Positions 42,627 to 51,788 of a stretch of DNA of 64,000 bases are shown piece after piece; within the stretch, counting starts at the first letter, position 1; every line of letters begins with the position of its first letter. The notes below the pieces were generated by a model. The model saw only the letters and a program-made list of their open reading frames with translations, was not told where the DNA came from and did no database searches. Source of the stretch: Pantoea trifolii (GTDB lineage: Bacteria > Pseudomonadota > Gammaproteobacteria > Enterobacterales > Enterobacteriaceae); contig NZ_JANIET010000001.1 of assembly GCF_024506435.1 (NCBI RefSeq), positions 558,001-622,000 on the forward strand. Direction: 5' to 3'. The position numbers and the translations under genes are program-made.

Positions 42627-43373
42627 TTACACGCCGCCGGCAATCAGCACGCGTTCACCGCTAACATATGCCGCCTCTTCCGACGCTAAAAATAGCGCGA
42701 CTTGCGCCACATCTTCCGGCAAGCCAAAGCGCCCTAGTGGCGTTGCGGCAATTAGCTGTGCTTTCAACTCCGGATGCATCTTCTTCGCCGCCAGCAAACC
42801 TTCAGTCAAAATAATGCCGGGTGCTAACGCATTGACGCGAATATTGCGTGGGCCTAGCTCCCGTGCGAGGCCCTGCGTCAAGGTATCGATCGCGCCTTTG
42901 GTTGCCGCCCACAGCACCGAACCGGGCGTGCTGCGTTGGCTATTTAAGGCGCTTAGGTTGATGATGGAACCGCCACGCGCGGGGAAATGTTTTGCCGCCT
43001 GCTGACACACCAGCAAGGTGCCCAGCAGATTCACATTCAGCTGCTGCTGCATTTCGTTGATGCTAAGGTCAGCAAAGTCACCGTGGTGAAAAATGCCGGC
43101 GTTATTCACCACAATATCGGGTGTGCCAAACTGCTCAATGCTGCTAGCGAACAGGCGCTGCACATCGGCCTCGCGTGAGATATCAGCCTGGACGGCGATG
43201 GCGTCGCTACCCAGCGCCTGAATGTCGGTCACTACATCCGCCGCACCCACTTCGTCCTGAAGATAATTCACCACCACCCGAGCACCGGCCGCCGCGAAAG
43301 TCATGGCGATGGCGGCACCAATGCCTTTCGAAGCGCCCGTCACCAGCGCAATTTTGCCTTCAAGTGTTTTCAT
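42627..43373 (-). CDS. Short-chain dehydrogenase/reductase (classical SDR)
   Basis: NAD(P)-dependent oxidoreductase of unknown substrate. The 248-residue product starts MKTLEGKIALVTGASKGIG (TGxxxGIG cofactor site), has NNAGIFHH (NNAG), and a C-terminal GLPEDVAQVALFLASEEAAYVSG motif typical of FabG-like enzymes. The usual active-site Tyr-x-x-x-Lys appears as VLWAATKGAID: the lysine is present but the expected tyrosine position reads Trp/Ala, which is odd and worth checking. ATG 43373 has GGAGA upstream. It is divergent from an AraC-type regulator that probably controls it. Confidence 0.85.
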   Translation of the reverse strand: MKTLEGKIALVTGASKGIGAAIAMTFAAAGARVVVNYLQDEVGAADVVTDIQALGSDAIAVQADISREADVQRLFASSIEQFGTPDIVVNNAGIFHHGDFADLSINEMQQQLNVNLLGTLLVCQQAAKHFPARGGSIINLSALNSQRSTPGSVLWAATKGAIDTLTQGLARELGPRNIRVNALAPGIILTEGLLAAKKMHPELKAQLIAATPLGRFGLPEDVAQVALFLASEEAAYVSGERVLIAGGV

Positions 43374-43442
43374 CGTGTCTCTCCACCTGAGATTTCGGGG
43401 AAGATAAAGCATGCGCTGTCCATACAATCGGGTGGTAGCGCA

Positions 43443-43472
43443 ATCCTGCAAGCTTCTTGCACGATCCTGCAA
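43443..43472. promoter_or_regulatory. Direct repeats ATCCTGCAA, candidate AraC-type operator
   Basis: ATCCTGCAA occurs at 43443-43451 and again at 43464-43472, start-to-start 21 bp, or two helical turns. TTGCA also occurs between them. The pair lies in the 183-nt gap between the divergent SDR and AraC-family genes. AraC-family activators usually bind such direct repeats; binding here is an inference. Confidence 0.5.
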
Positions 43473-43556
43473 ATCTGCTGCTCAAGGACTAGGCGCAACG
43501 CCAGCGACAAGCGAGAATATCCACTCAGTGATTTCTTATCGCGGAGCGCAGAACGC

Positions 43557-44474
43557 ATGATTCATCAGGAACAATGGCAGCAGTTGGTGGCAATTATTGC
43601 CCGCCATGCGCCGCAGGATGGTCGTCACTATTGCCCGATCGATTTTCTCTCTTTCGGCCGCAGTTCTCAGCCCACCAGTTTGGCGCATGTGGCGACCTGG
43701 GCCAGCTTTGCTCTGATCGCGCAGGGGCAAAAAGCGCTGCGCATGGGCGATGAAGTGATGCATTACGGGCCGGGCGATTTGCTGCTGGTGACGCTCGATA
43801 TGCCGGTGCAATCCTGCGTGGTCATGGCGACGCCAGAGAAGCCAAATCTTGGCGTAGGCATCACCATTAATGAAACGCGTCTGATGCGTTATCTGGAACA
43901 CTTTCCGCACCATCACCTCGCGACTACGTCGGTTAGCGAGCGCGGTATCGCCGTGCATAAAGTTGCGCCGCCGTTGGTGGATGCAGTGATGCGTTTGGTG
44001 GAGTTGCTGGATCACCCGCAGGACATTGCCGCGCTGGCACCGTTAATTGAGCAGGAGATTTTCTATCGTCTGCTGACCGGGCCAGAAGGACCGCGCATTC
44101 TCAACATGGCGTTGACGGAGCGGCCGGGCAACAAAGTGGCGCGTGCCGCACGCTGGCTACGGGAAAACTTTCATCATCCATTGAAAATGGATCATCTGGC
44201 GAGCAGCGTGGGGATGAGTATTTCATCGCTGCATCATCACTTTAAAGCGGTAACGGCGATGACGCCGATGCAGTATCAAAAGCAGCTGCGGCTCAACGAG
44301 GCGCGGCGTTTGATGCTGATTGAGAAGCTGGATGCCGGAACGGCGGGTTATCGGGTGGGTTATCAAAGTGCTTCGCAGTTCAGTCGCGAATATAGCCGCT
44401 TTCACGGCCAGTCACCGGCGCGTGACGCGCGAACAATTGCGGTGGGTGCAGAGTGGATAAACCCACCGCAATGA
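43557..44474 (+). CDS. AraC-family transcriptional regulator
   Basis: A 305-residue regulator with an N-terminal cupin-like ligand domain of the AraC_N type (about 15-170: HYGPGDLLLVTLDMPVQ) and a C-terminal double helix-turn-helix domain (about 190-290: NFHHPLKMDHLASSVGMSISSLHHHFK, VGYQSASQFSREYSRFHGQSP). It is divergent from the SDR gene, an arrangement typical of a regulator and its target. It sits where E. coli has mtr. The effector is unknown. It ends 3 nt from the convergent yhbW with no terminator. Confidence 0.88.
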   Translation: MIHQEQWQQLVAIIARHAPQDGRHYCPIDFLSFGRSSQPTSLAHVATWASFALIAQGQKALRMGDEVMHYGPGDLLLVTLDMPVQSCVVMATPEKPNLGVGITINETRLMRYLEHFPHHHLATTSVSERGIAVHKVAPPLVDAVMRLVELLDHPQDIAALAPLIEQEIFYRLLTGPEGPRILNMALTERPGNKVARAARWLRENFHHPLKMDHLASSVGMSISSLHHHFKAVTAMTPMQYQKQLRLNEARRLMLIEKLDAGTAGYRVGYQSASQFSREYSRFHGQSPARDARTIAVGAEWINPPQ

Positions 44475-44477
44475 GGT

Positions 44478-45488
44478 TTACAGCGTGCGCGCGGCTTCCA
44501 TCGCCAATGCGAACGAACGCAGACGCGCCTGCGAATCGTAAATCTGGCCGTTGACCATAATTTCATCCGCCTGGGTTTCACGCATTAGCGCGGCGAGGCC
44601 GCTGCGCACTTTATCGCTATCGCCGACAATCGACATGCTCAGCGCCTGCTGCACGCCATATTGCTCGGACGGTGACCATAGATTATCCATGTTCTCCACC
44701 GGCGCGGGCAGCGGACCCGGCTTGCCGCGACGCAGATTAATAAACTGCTGCTGCATCGAGGTGAACAGGAAGCGCGCATCACGCTCGCTATCGGCCGCCA
44801 CCACATTGACGCACACCATCGCATACGGCTTCGCCAGACGCGCCGAAGGTTTGAATTTCTCACGATAAATATGCAGCGCCTGGAACAGCAAATCGGGCGC
44901 GAAATGCGAGGCAAACGCAAACGGCAAACCAAGCTGAGCGGCCAATTGCGCGCTATACAGGCTGGAACCGAGCAGCCACACTGGAATTTTCAATCCTAAA
45001 CCTGGAACCGGTTGTACTGGCGGATGTTCACCCTCTTCGGCGTCAAACCAGCGAATCAGTTCAGAAACATCTTCCGGGAAGTTATCTGCCTGGGCGCTGG
45101 AAAGATGACGACGCAACGCCAGCATGGTGCGTTGGTCCGAACCGGGCGCGCGGCCCAGTCCCAAATCGATACGGCCAGGATAGAGTGATTCGAGGGTACC
45201 AAACTGTTCGGCGATCACCAGCGGCGCGTGGTTGGGTAGCATGATGCCGCCTGAGCCAAGGCGCAGCGTTTCGGTATTGGCGGCTAAATAGCCGATCAGT
45301 ACTGAGGTCGCGGCGCTGGCAATCCCCGTCATATTATGGTGTTCAGCCAGCCAGTAGCGGTGGAAACCCAGCGCTTCAGATTGACGAGCCAGTGCCAGCG
45401 AATTATGGAACGCATCGCGTGCAGCGGAACCTTGTGGAATAGGCGCCAGATCCAACACGGACAGGCGAACAGTTTTTTTCTCAGACAT
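44478..45488 (-). CDS. yhbW: Luciferase-like monooxygenase YhbW
   Basis: Flavin-dependent oxidoreductase of the bacterial luciferase-like superfamily, substrate unknown. The 336-residue product aligns along its length with E. coli Yhb[59 protein letters not shown] and [15 protein letters not shown] are almost identical blocks. ATG 45488 has GGAG 5 nt upstream; a GTG two codons earlier is less likely. An 8-bp inverted repeat lies 21 nt upstream. Confidence 0.93.
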   Translation of the reverse strand: MSEKKTVRLSVLDLAPIPQGSAARDAFHNSLALARQSEALGFHRYWLAEHHNMTGIASAATSVLIGYLAANTETLRLGSGGIMLPNHAPLVIAEQFGTLESLYPGRIDLGLGRAPGSDQRTMLALRRHLSSAQADNFPEDVSELIRWFDAEEGEHPPVQPVPGLGLKIPVWLLGSSLYSAQLAAQLGLPFAFASHFAPDLLFQALHIYREKFKPSARLAKPYAMVCVNVVAADSERDARFLFTSMQQQFINLRRGKPGPLPAPVENMDNLWSPSEQYGVQQALSMSIVGDSDKVRSGLAALMRETQADEIMVNGQIYDSQARLRSFALAMEAARTL

Positions 45489-45508
45489 GGGCACTCCAAA
45501 TAGGGATG

Positions 45509-45534
45509 GCGCAGGTGTTTAGTCAGACCTGCGC
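45509..45534. promoter_or_regulatory. Inverted repeat upstream of yhbW
   Basis: GCGCAGGT (45509-45516) and ACCTGCGC (45527-45534), perfect 8-bp arms separated by 10 nt, 20 bp upstream of the yhbW start. It could be an operator or the stem of a 5' leader. No T-run argues against a terminator. Confidence 0.45.
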
Positions 45535-45605
45535 TTGTGAGTATTACTCATCGTTACCCATATTAAAACTGCTAATAACCGCAGGAATATAGCCGGAATG
45601 TGCCT

Positions 45606-46490
45606 TTACCGCTCGCCTTCAAGCGCCATCCCGGCCAGGCGACGCCAATATCCGTTGCAGTCGCTGCCGCGCGCCATCATCAGCGGGGCCTGACCGGCTT
45701 CGTTGGCGCGGAAGCGATCCACTTCGGCGAGCGTGCTTTCGCCCTGTGGCGACAGACGCACAATGTCGATCCAATTATGCATGCCGCTCAAATCATTGCC
45801 GAGGTTGTAGCAATAGCCGCTCATGGTCTGAATGCCATTGAGGACAAACACCTGCTGGCCTTCCTGTGAAAGCACGCGGCGGCCAGTGGGATAATTGATG
45901 CAGCAGGTTTGGCAATCATCTTTGCCGCGATTCTCGGCGCGTGCGGTGAAGCAGCGCGCTGACAACGCCAGCGGCAGGTGGCCATAACCGAGCACTTCCA
46001 CCTCAAATTGCTCGCGCACGCCCGCCACATCGCACTGTTGCAGCAGTTGAATCAGCCAGTCGCGAGACATCTCCACCGGAATGCACCAGCGCGTCATGCC
46101 TTCTTTGAGCAACAGTTGCAGCGTCTGCGCGTTATACACGTTGAGGGTTGGACCGGCGACAAACGGCAATTTGCGTTCTGCCGCCATGTTCACGGTGCCG
46201 ATGTCATTGGCTTCCAGCAGGAACTCACCGTTCTCGACATAGCGTCGCAGCTCCTTCACTTCCGAGGGCGACTGCAGCAGTGCCAGCGTGCTCAGCACCA
46301 CTTGCTTGCCTTGCAGCGCCAGCATGCGCGCAATCTCCATCCATTGATTGAACGATGTCGCGCGTCTCTTGCTGCACACCGCTTCGCCGAGATAGATAAT
46401 CTCGGCGCTGCTCTCGGCGGCGCGGTGATAAAACGTTTCCAGTGTTGCAGTTGGCCAGTACCACAGCACCGGCCCGATGGCGTATTTCAT
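45606..46490 (-). CDS. ubiV: Oxygen-independent ubiquinone hydroxylation protein UbiV
   Basis: U32-peptidase-like protein that, with UbiU and UbiT, makes ubiquinone without oxygen; each of UbiU and UbiV carries a [4Fe-4S] cluster. The 294-residue product (E. coli YhbV) has the cysteines expected for the cluster in the CQTCCINYPTGRRV and GYCYNLG regions and the GYGHLPLALSARCF segment. The ATG has GGAG upstream and lies 9 nt after the ubiU stop, so ubiU-ubiV is an operon. Confidence 0.94.
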   Translation of the reverse strand: MKYAIGPVLWYWPTATLETFYHRAAESSAEIIYLGEAVCSKRRATSFNQWMEIARMLALQGKQVVLSTLALLQSPSEVKELRRYVENGEFLLEANDIGTVNMAAERKLPFVAGPTLNVYNAQTLQLLLKEGMTRWCIPVEMSRDWLIQLLQQCDVAGVREQFEVEVLGYGHLPLALSARCFTARAENRGKDDCQTCCINYPTGRRVLSQEGQQVFVLNGIQTMSGYCYNLGNDLSGMHNWIDIVRLSPQGESTLAEVDRFRANEAGQAPLMMARGSDCNGYWRRLAGMALEGER

Positions 46491-46499
46491 GCGATCTCC

Positions 46500-47495
46500 T
46501 TATTGCCAGTCGCGGTGATAAGCACCGAGTGTTGTTTGGCTGCCTTCTGATAACTCGCCCAGCGCCTGCATCCAGGGTTCCTGCACGACATACTGTTCAG
46601 GCGATGCCATGCAGCGATCGATGGCCTGACGCCACACTTTTGCCACCTGCGCCACATACGCCGGGCTGCGCTGACGGCCTTCAATTTTCACCGAGGCAAT
46701 GTTGGCGCGCAGCAGTTCAGGCAGCAGCGACAAGGTGTTCAGGCTGGTGGGTTCTTCCAGCACGTGATAGAGCTGGTTATCCACTTCATAACGCCCTTTA
46801 CACAGCGTGGGATAGCCAGCGTTCTCGTCGGGCGCGTAGCGGTCAATCAGCACTTCATTCAGGCGTGATTCCATGCCCTTTGGCGTCTGTTGCCAGCGGA
46901 CAAATTTCGCTGGCGAGCAGGCACCTGCGCTGTTAGGCGACTCGCCGGTCAGCCAGGATGAGAGATAGCAGCGGCCTTCGGCCATAATGCACAGGCTACC
47001 GAAGGCGAACACTTCCAGCGGCACCGGCGTCTCACGCGCCAGCTGTTTGACCTGATGCATTGATAGCACGCGCGGCAGCACAACGCGGCTAAGTTGAAAG
47101 TGACGATGATAAAAATGAATGGCCTGCAGATTGGTGGCGGAGGCTTGTACCGAAAGATGACGCTCAACCTGCGGATAGCGTTTTGCCGCGTACTCCAGCG
47201 TGGCAATATCCGCCAGAATCAGCGCATCTGCGCCGTTCTGAGCGGCAACATCAATCGCACTTTGCCAGCGATTCATCCCATCAGGATGGGCAAAGGTGTT
47301 AATGGCCACATGCAGTTTGCGGCGATGCTGATGCAGATAGCGCGCGGCTTCAGCCAGTTTCTTATCGGTAAAATTGAGGCCAGCAAAGTGGCGGGCATTG
47401 GTATCGTCTTTCAGGCCGACATACACCGCGTCAGCACCATGCTCCACCGCCGATTTCAGCGCAGGCAAATTCCCCGCCGGACACAGCAGTTCCAT
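46500..47495 (-). CDS. ubiU: Oxygen-independent ubiquinone hydroxylation protein UbiU
   Basis: Partner of UbiV in anaerobic ring hydroxylation of the ubiquinone precursor. From ATG 47495 (MELLCPAGNLPAL) the product is 331 residues, exactly E. coli YhbU, with GGAGG upstream. Signature blocks are VYVGLKDDTNARHFAGLNF, FAFGSLCIMAEGRCYLSSWL and GACSPAKFVRW, including the cysteines for the [4Fe-4S] cluster, and VKIEGRQRSPAYVAQV. It is divergent from ubiT. Confidence 0.95.
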   Translation of the reverse strand: MELLCPAGNLPALKSAVEHGADAVYVGLKDDTNARHFAGLNFTDKKLAEAARYLHQHRRKLHVAINTFAHPDGMNRWQSAIDVAAQNGADALILADIATLEYAAKRYPQVERHLSVQASATNLQAIHFYHRHFQLSRVVLPRVLSMHQVKQLARETPVPLEVFAFGSLCIMAEGRCYLSSWLTGESPNSAGACSPAKFVRWQQTPKGMESRLNEVLIDRYAPDENAGYPTLCKGRYEVDNQLYHVLEEPTSLNTLSLLPELLRANIASVKIEGRQRSPAYVAQVAKVWRQAIDRCMASPEQYVVQEPWMQALGELSEGSQTTLGAYHRDWQ

Positions 47496-47698
47496 ACATT
47501 TTCCTCCCCGGATTCTGAAGCCGAAGAGTGTAAATAACTGACCGGACAGCAATGTTGATTTAAGGCAGTGAAAGCGGCATTGATGATCGGGAGTGAAGCT
47601 TTTTCGTCCAGCCAGGCGGTGATTTCCTTGATCTCAGTGGAGGCGACGCCGGTCAGATGTGGCAAAATAGATGAAATTTTCTGAAGGGAATGTCGATG

Positions 47699-48223
47699 AT
47701 GTTTGCGCGCTTACGCGGTCTGATTGTGGAAAAAGGCCCAGAATTCCTTGCTTTACCCGTTTCTATTACCCCTTTCCCGCTAAAAAAAGCTATTCTGCAA
47801 CAACTCCTAAACTGGCAATTTCGTCATGCTTTGTCTGAAGGTGAGTTAGACTTTCTGGAAGGGCGTTATCTGGGGATCGAGGTTGCCGATGTGAATCTGC
47901 GCTGGATCACCACCCTGCAAGCAGGGCGCCTGACCGTTTCGCGCGACACCGAGGCTGATGTCTGGTTTCGCGGTGAAGCCAACGATCTGTTGCTGGTGGC
48001 AGCACGCAAAGCGGATCCCGATATGTTGTTCTTTCAACGCCGTCTAGTGATTGAAGGTGACACGGAGCTGGGACTAGAGGTGAAAAACCTAATGGATGCC
48101 ATTGAACTGGATGCCATGCCCACGCCATTACGCACGGGATTGCAGCAGCTCGCTGCTTTTATTGAGGCAGGAATGAAACAGGACGCGAAGGCCGCTGAGG
48201 CGCGCGCGGGGATCTCATGTTGA
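47699..48223 (+). CDS. ubiT: Ubiquinone biosynthesis accessory factor UbiT
   Basis: SCP2-domain lipid-binding protein needed for anaerobic ubiquinone synthesis (E. coli YhbT). ATG 47699 (MFARLRGLIVEKGP) gives 174 residues, the E. coli length; ATGs at 47690 and 47696 are alternatives, but the AAGGGA site directly abuts the first. The block DPDMLFFQRRLVIEGDTELGLEVKNL is diagnostic. The stop overlaps the yhbS start by 7 nt. Confidence 0.93.
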   Translation: MFARLRGLIVEKGPEFLALPVSITPFPLKKAILQQLLNWQFRHALSEGELDFLEGRYLGIEVADVNLRWITTLQAGRLTVSRDTEADVWFRGEANDLLLVAARKADPDMLFFQRRLVIEGDTELGLEVKNLMDAIELDAMPTPLRTGLQQLAAFIEAGMKQDAKAAEARAGISC

Positions 48224-48706
48224 TTCGTACTGAAATTGGCATTGATGCAGCAGGCATCGATAGCCTGTTAAAGCGCAGTTTTGCTACCGCTGCCGAAGCG
48301 GAACTGATACAGCAACTGCGCGAAGATGGCTTGCTGACTCTCGGTGTAGTTGCCACGGATGATGAAGGTCAGGTGCTGGGTTATGCCGCTTTCAGTCCGG
48401 TGACCCTGCAGGGAGAAGACCGCAACTGGGTAGCGTTGGCACCGCTCGCCGTGGATGAATCGGTGCGCAAACAGGGCCTTGCTAAACAGCTAGTGTATGA
48501 AGGATTGGATTCACTTAATGAGTTCAGCTACAGCGCCGTGGTGGTGCTGGGCGATCCTGAGTTTTACAATCCACTCGGCTTTGAACCGGCAGCACGTCAT
48601 GGTTTGCACTGTCGTTGGCTAGGCAGCGAAGCGGCCTTCCAGGTGTACAAACTGGCAGACGATGCGTTTGTCGGTGCAGAAGGGCTGATCGAATTCGCCG
48701 AGCCGT

Positions 48707-48723
<17 letters not shown>
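48217..48723 (+). CDS. yhbS: GNAT-family acetyltransferase YhbS
   Basis: Predicted N-acetyltransferase, substrate not known. The 168 residues have the GNAT acetyl-CoA motif [23 protein letters not shown] and the downstream [23 protein letters not shown] that is typical of the YhbS group. It overlaps ubiT at its start, so the two are translationally coupled, and its 3' end overlaps the convergent yhbQ by 17 nt. Confidence 0.9.
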
Positions 48724-49500
<777 letters not shown>

Positions 49501-49520
49501 GGTCGCCATTTATGGCGACC
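49501..49520. terminator. Hairpin between convergent yhbP and yhbO
   Basis: Perfect GGTCGCCA-TTTA-TGGCGACC stem starting on the base after the yhbP stop and ending 16 nt from the yhbO stop. There is no T-run on either side, so it may protect mRNA ends rather than terminate. Confidence 0.5.
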
Positions 49521-49536
49521 TCAATGCGGGAAAAGA

Positions 49537-50055
49537 TCAGGCCGCGTTCAAAATCCGCAGCGATTCGCGATTAAACGCGGGCAGGTCTTCAGGCGTGCGG
49601 CTGGTGACTAACTTGTCATCAACCACCACTTCTTTATCGTAAAAATCCGCACCCGCATTACGCAGATCGATAGCGATGGCTTTTACGCTGGTCATTTTGC
49701 GGTCGCGCACGCCATTCGCGCTGATCAGCAACTGTGGGCCGTGGCAAATGGCAAACACCGGCTTGCCGCTGGCGACAAACTCTTTAGTGAAGTTGATGAA
49801 GCGATCGTCACCGCGCAGAGCATCGGGAGAGTGTCCGCCGGGCAGCAGCAGCGCATCGAACTCGGCTGCATTCACATCATCAATAGACTTGTCGATGTTG
49901 ACTTCAGCTTTACCCTGTTTACCTTTGACGATGTTTCCGGCCTTAAACTCGATGGTAACCACTTCGTGGCCTGCCTGAGTGTAAGCCTCCGCCGGTGAGG
50001 TAAACTCTGAGTCTTCAAATTCATCGGTAATCAGTACCGCTATTTTCTTGCTCAT
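49537..50055 (-). CDS. yhbO: DJ-1/PfpI-family deglycase YhbO
   Basis: Stress-protective protein of the DJ-1/PfpI superfamily reported to remove methylglyoxal and glyoxal adducts. The 172 residues start MSKKIAVLITDEFEDSEFTSP, have LLLPGGHSPDALRG and the nucleophilic cysteine in FAICHGPQLLISA, with the family's Glu and His partners. An ATG with GGAGG upstream marks the start. Confidence 0.94.
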   Translation of the reverse strand: MSKKIAVLITDEFEDSEFTSPAEAYTQAGHEVVTIEFKAGNIVKGKQGKAEVNIDKSIDDVNAAEFDALLLPGGHSPDALRGDDRFINFTKEFVASGKPVFAICHGPQLLISANGVRDRKMTSVKAIAIDLRNAGADFYDKEVVVDDKLVTSRTPEDLPAFNRESLRILNAA

Positions 50056-50220
50056 CTTTTTTCCTCCTTGTTGATCACGAACCTTATGTTCGTTGCACTT
50101 CTAACCCAACAAGCCTGGTAGCCATGTCGCAAAACGCAAGCCAGTCGGCAATTCTCACGGGAGGTAAATTTCCGTCCCGGATCAAGTTTAGGCGATTTCC
50201 ACATGGCGGAATGAAATGAC

Positions 50221-50275
50221 CTGAATAACACTAAGGCCTATCCGCCGCGTATCTCAACGCGGCATCGTTATTCAG
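50221..50275 (+). promoter_or_regulatory. Nested hairpin in the yraQ leader
   Basis: CTGAATAAC (50221-50229) is the exact complement of GTTATTCAG (50267-50275). Inside lies a second perfect stem, GCCGCGT-ATCTCA-ACGCGGC (50244-50263). The structure ends 19 nt before the yraQ ATG. It may be an operator palindrome or a structured 5' leader; no known riboswitch class is recognised. Confidence 0.55.
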
Positions 50276-50294
50276 TTGAATACGGAATTTTGTG

Positions 50295-51329
50295 ATGACC
50301 CAACTCTCTTCTCACTTCCCAGCGACACGCTTCGCCTGGTGGAAACCGCTGCTGTTCCTCGCCGTGGTGGTAATCGGTCTGTGGTATGTCAAATGGCAGC
50401 CTTATTACGGCAAAGCCTTTACTGCCGCCGAAACGCACTCAATAGGTAAATCAATTTTGGCCAATGCGGCGGACTCACCGTGGCGCGCAGCGCTCGATTA
50501 CGCCATGGTCTATTTCCTCGCCGTGTGGAAAGCGGCGGTGCTCGGCGTGATCCTCGGATCGCTGGTGCAGGTGCTGATTCCACGCGCCTGGCTGCTGCGT
50601 CTGATGGGCAGCTCGCGCTTTGGCTCGACGCTAATGGGCACTGGATTAGGTTTGCCAGGCATGATGTGCAGCTGCTGTGCCGCGCCGGTGACCGCTGGCT
50701 TGCGTCAGTCGCAGGTTTCCAGCGGCGCGGCAATGGCGTTTTGGCTGGCGAATCCGCTGCTCAATCCTGCCACGCTGATTTTTATGGGTTTTGTGCTCAG
50801 CTGGAATTTTGCGGCGATTCGGCTGGTGGCGGGTTTAATGATGGTATTGGGCATCGCGTGGCTGGTGCAGCGTAGTGTGCCGGATCAGACCGTTGCCGCG
50901 CCCATTATCCCGGCACGCGATGAGCAACCGTTTCTGACGCGCTGGCTGTGGGTAATGTGGCGGCTGTTCTGCAACACCATTCCGTTGTATATCATCGCGG
51001 TATTGTTGCTCGGTGCCGCCCGCGTTTGGCTGTTCCCGCACGCGGATGGCGCGGTGGGCAACACGCTGTTTTGGGTGATGTTGATGGCGATTGCTGGCTG
51101 CCTGTTTGTGATTCCCACCGCGGCGGAAATCCCGATTGTGCAGACCATGATGCTGGCGGGCATGGGCGTTGCGCCCGCGCTGGCGTTGTTAGTCACGCTG
51201 CCCGCCGTGAGTGTGCCGTCGTTATTGATGCTGCATCGCGCCTTTCCCGCACGGGCGCTGTGGATCGCGCTGATCGGCGTGGCAGGCAGCGGCATGCTGC
51301 TCGGCGTGCTCGCCTTGTGGCTGGCGTAG
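50295..51329 (+). CDS. yraQ: Permease YraQ (DUF318/PF03773 family)
   Basis: Predicted multi-pass inner-membrane permease of unknown substrate. The 344-residue protein aligns throughout with E. coli YraQ: WYVKWQPYYGKAFTAAETHS, VLGVILGSLVQVLIPR, the cysteine-rich GMMCSCCAAPVTAGLR, WLANPLLNPATLIFMG and AGCLFVIPTAAEIPIVQTMM. ATG 50295 follows an in-frame GTG at 50292. The last 108 nt overlap the 3' end of nrdG on the opposite strand. In E. coli, yraQ sits near yhbO but nowhere near nrdG. Confidence 0.92.
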   Translation: MTQLSSHFPATRFAWWKPLLFLAVVVIGLWYVKWQPYYGKAFTAAETHSIGKSILANAADSPWRAALDYAMVYFLAVWKAAVLGVILGSLVQVLIPRAWLLRLMGSSRFGSTLMGTGLGLPGMMCSCCAAPVTAGLRQSQVSSGAAMAFWLANPLLNPATLIFMGFVLSWNFAAIRLVAGLMMVLGIAWLVQRSVPDQTVAAPIIPARDEQPFLTRWLWVMWRLFCNTIPLYIIAVLLLGAARVWLFPHADGAVGNTLFWVMLMAIAGCLFVIPTAAEIPIVQTMMLAGMGVAPALALLVTLPAVSVPSLLMLHRAFPARALWIALIGVAGSGMLLGVLALWLA

Positions 51330-51788
51330 CCACCAAATCTTCTGATTGCGGCTGCCGCGCCACAGCAGCCGCGCATCTTTTTCCGCTTCGATAAAACGCC
51401 CGTCAATCAGCACATCAATTTCATCCACCACTTCGCGCTGCGCCGCACTGAGTTCCGCCATTTCGTAGCCGGTCCACAGCCAGATATCCTTATCCGGACA
51501 TTCACGTCGCACGCGTTTCACCAGGCGACGCACATGCGGCACGTTATGCGGATGCAGCGGATCGCCGCCGCTCAGCGACAAGCCCTGACGCGGAATGCGC
51601 CGATCGTTAAGATCGGCGATCAACTGCTCTTCCATCTCCAGCGTAAAAGGTACGCCGGAATCCAGCCGCCACGTGCTTTGGTTGTAGCAGCCGCGACACT
51701 GATGTTCGCAGCCCGCGACAAACAGCGTGCAGCGCGTGCCGGGCCCGTTAACGATATCGACCGGATAATAGCCGTGGATGCGCATCAT
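51222..51788 (-). CDS. nrdG: Anaerobic ribonucleotide reductase activating protein NrdG, extended C-terminus
   Basis: Radical-SAM enzyme that generates the glycyl radical on NrdD. It has the CxxxCxxC cluster motif in GCEHQCRGCYNQSTW and LSGGDPLHP. The family-like part ends at about residue 155 (WRGSRNQKIWWLR, compare the E. coli end WRGSSNQVVHHLR). A further 33 residues (QPQGEHAEQH...) are read antisense through the end of yraQ, so the normal stop is missing. Start at 51788 or 51785; it overlaps the nrdD stop. Confidence 0.92.
   Translation of the reverse strand: MMRIHGYYPVDIVNGPGTRCTLFVAGCEHQCRGCYNQSTWRLDSGVPFTLEMEEQLIADLNDRRIPRQGLSLSGGDPLHPHNVPHVRRLVKRVRRECPDKDIWLWTGYEMAELSAAQREVVDEIDVLIDGRFIEAEKDARLLWRGSRNQKIWWLRQPQGEHAEQHAAACHADQRDPQRPCGKGAMQHQ

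Noticed and set aside
47496..47698. Possible FNR sites between ubiU and ubiT
   Set aside because: TTGAT half-sites occur three times, but the second half never fits (7 of 10 matches at best), so I do not annotate a site.
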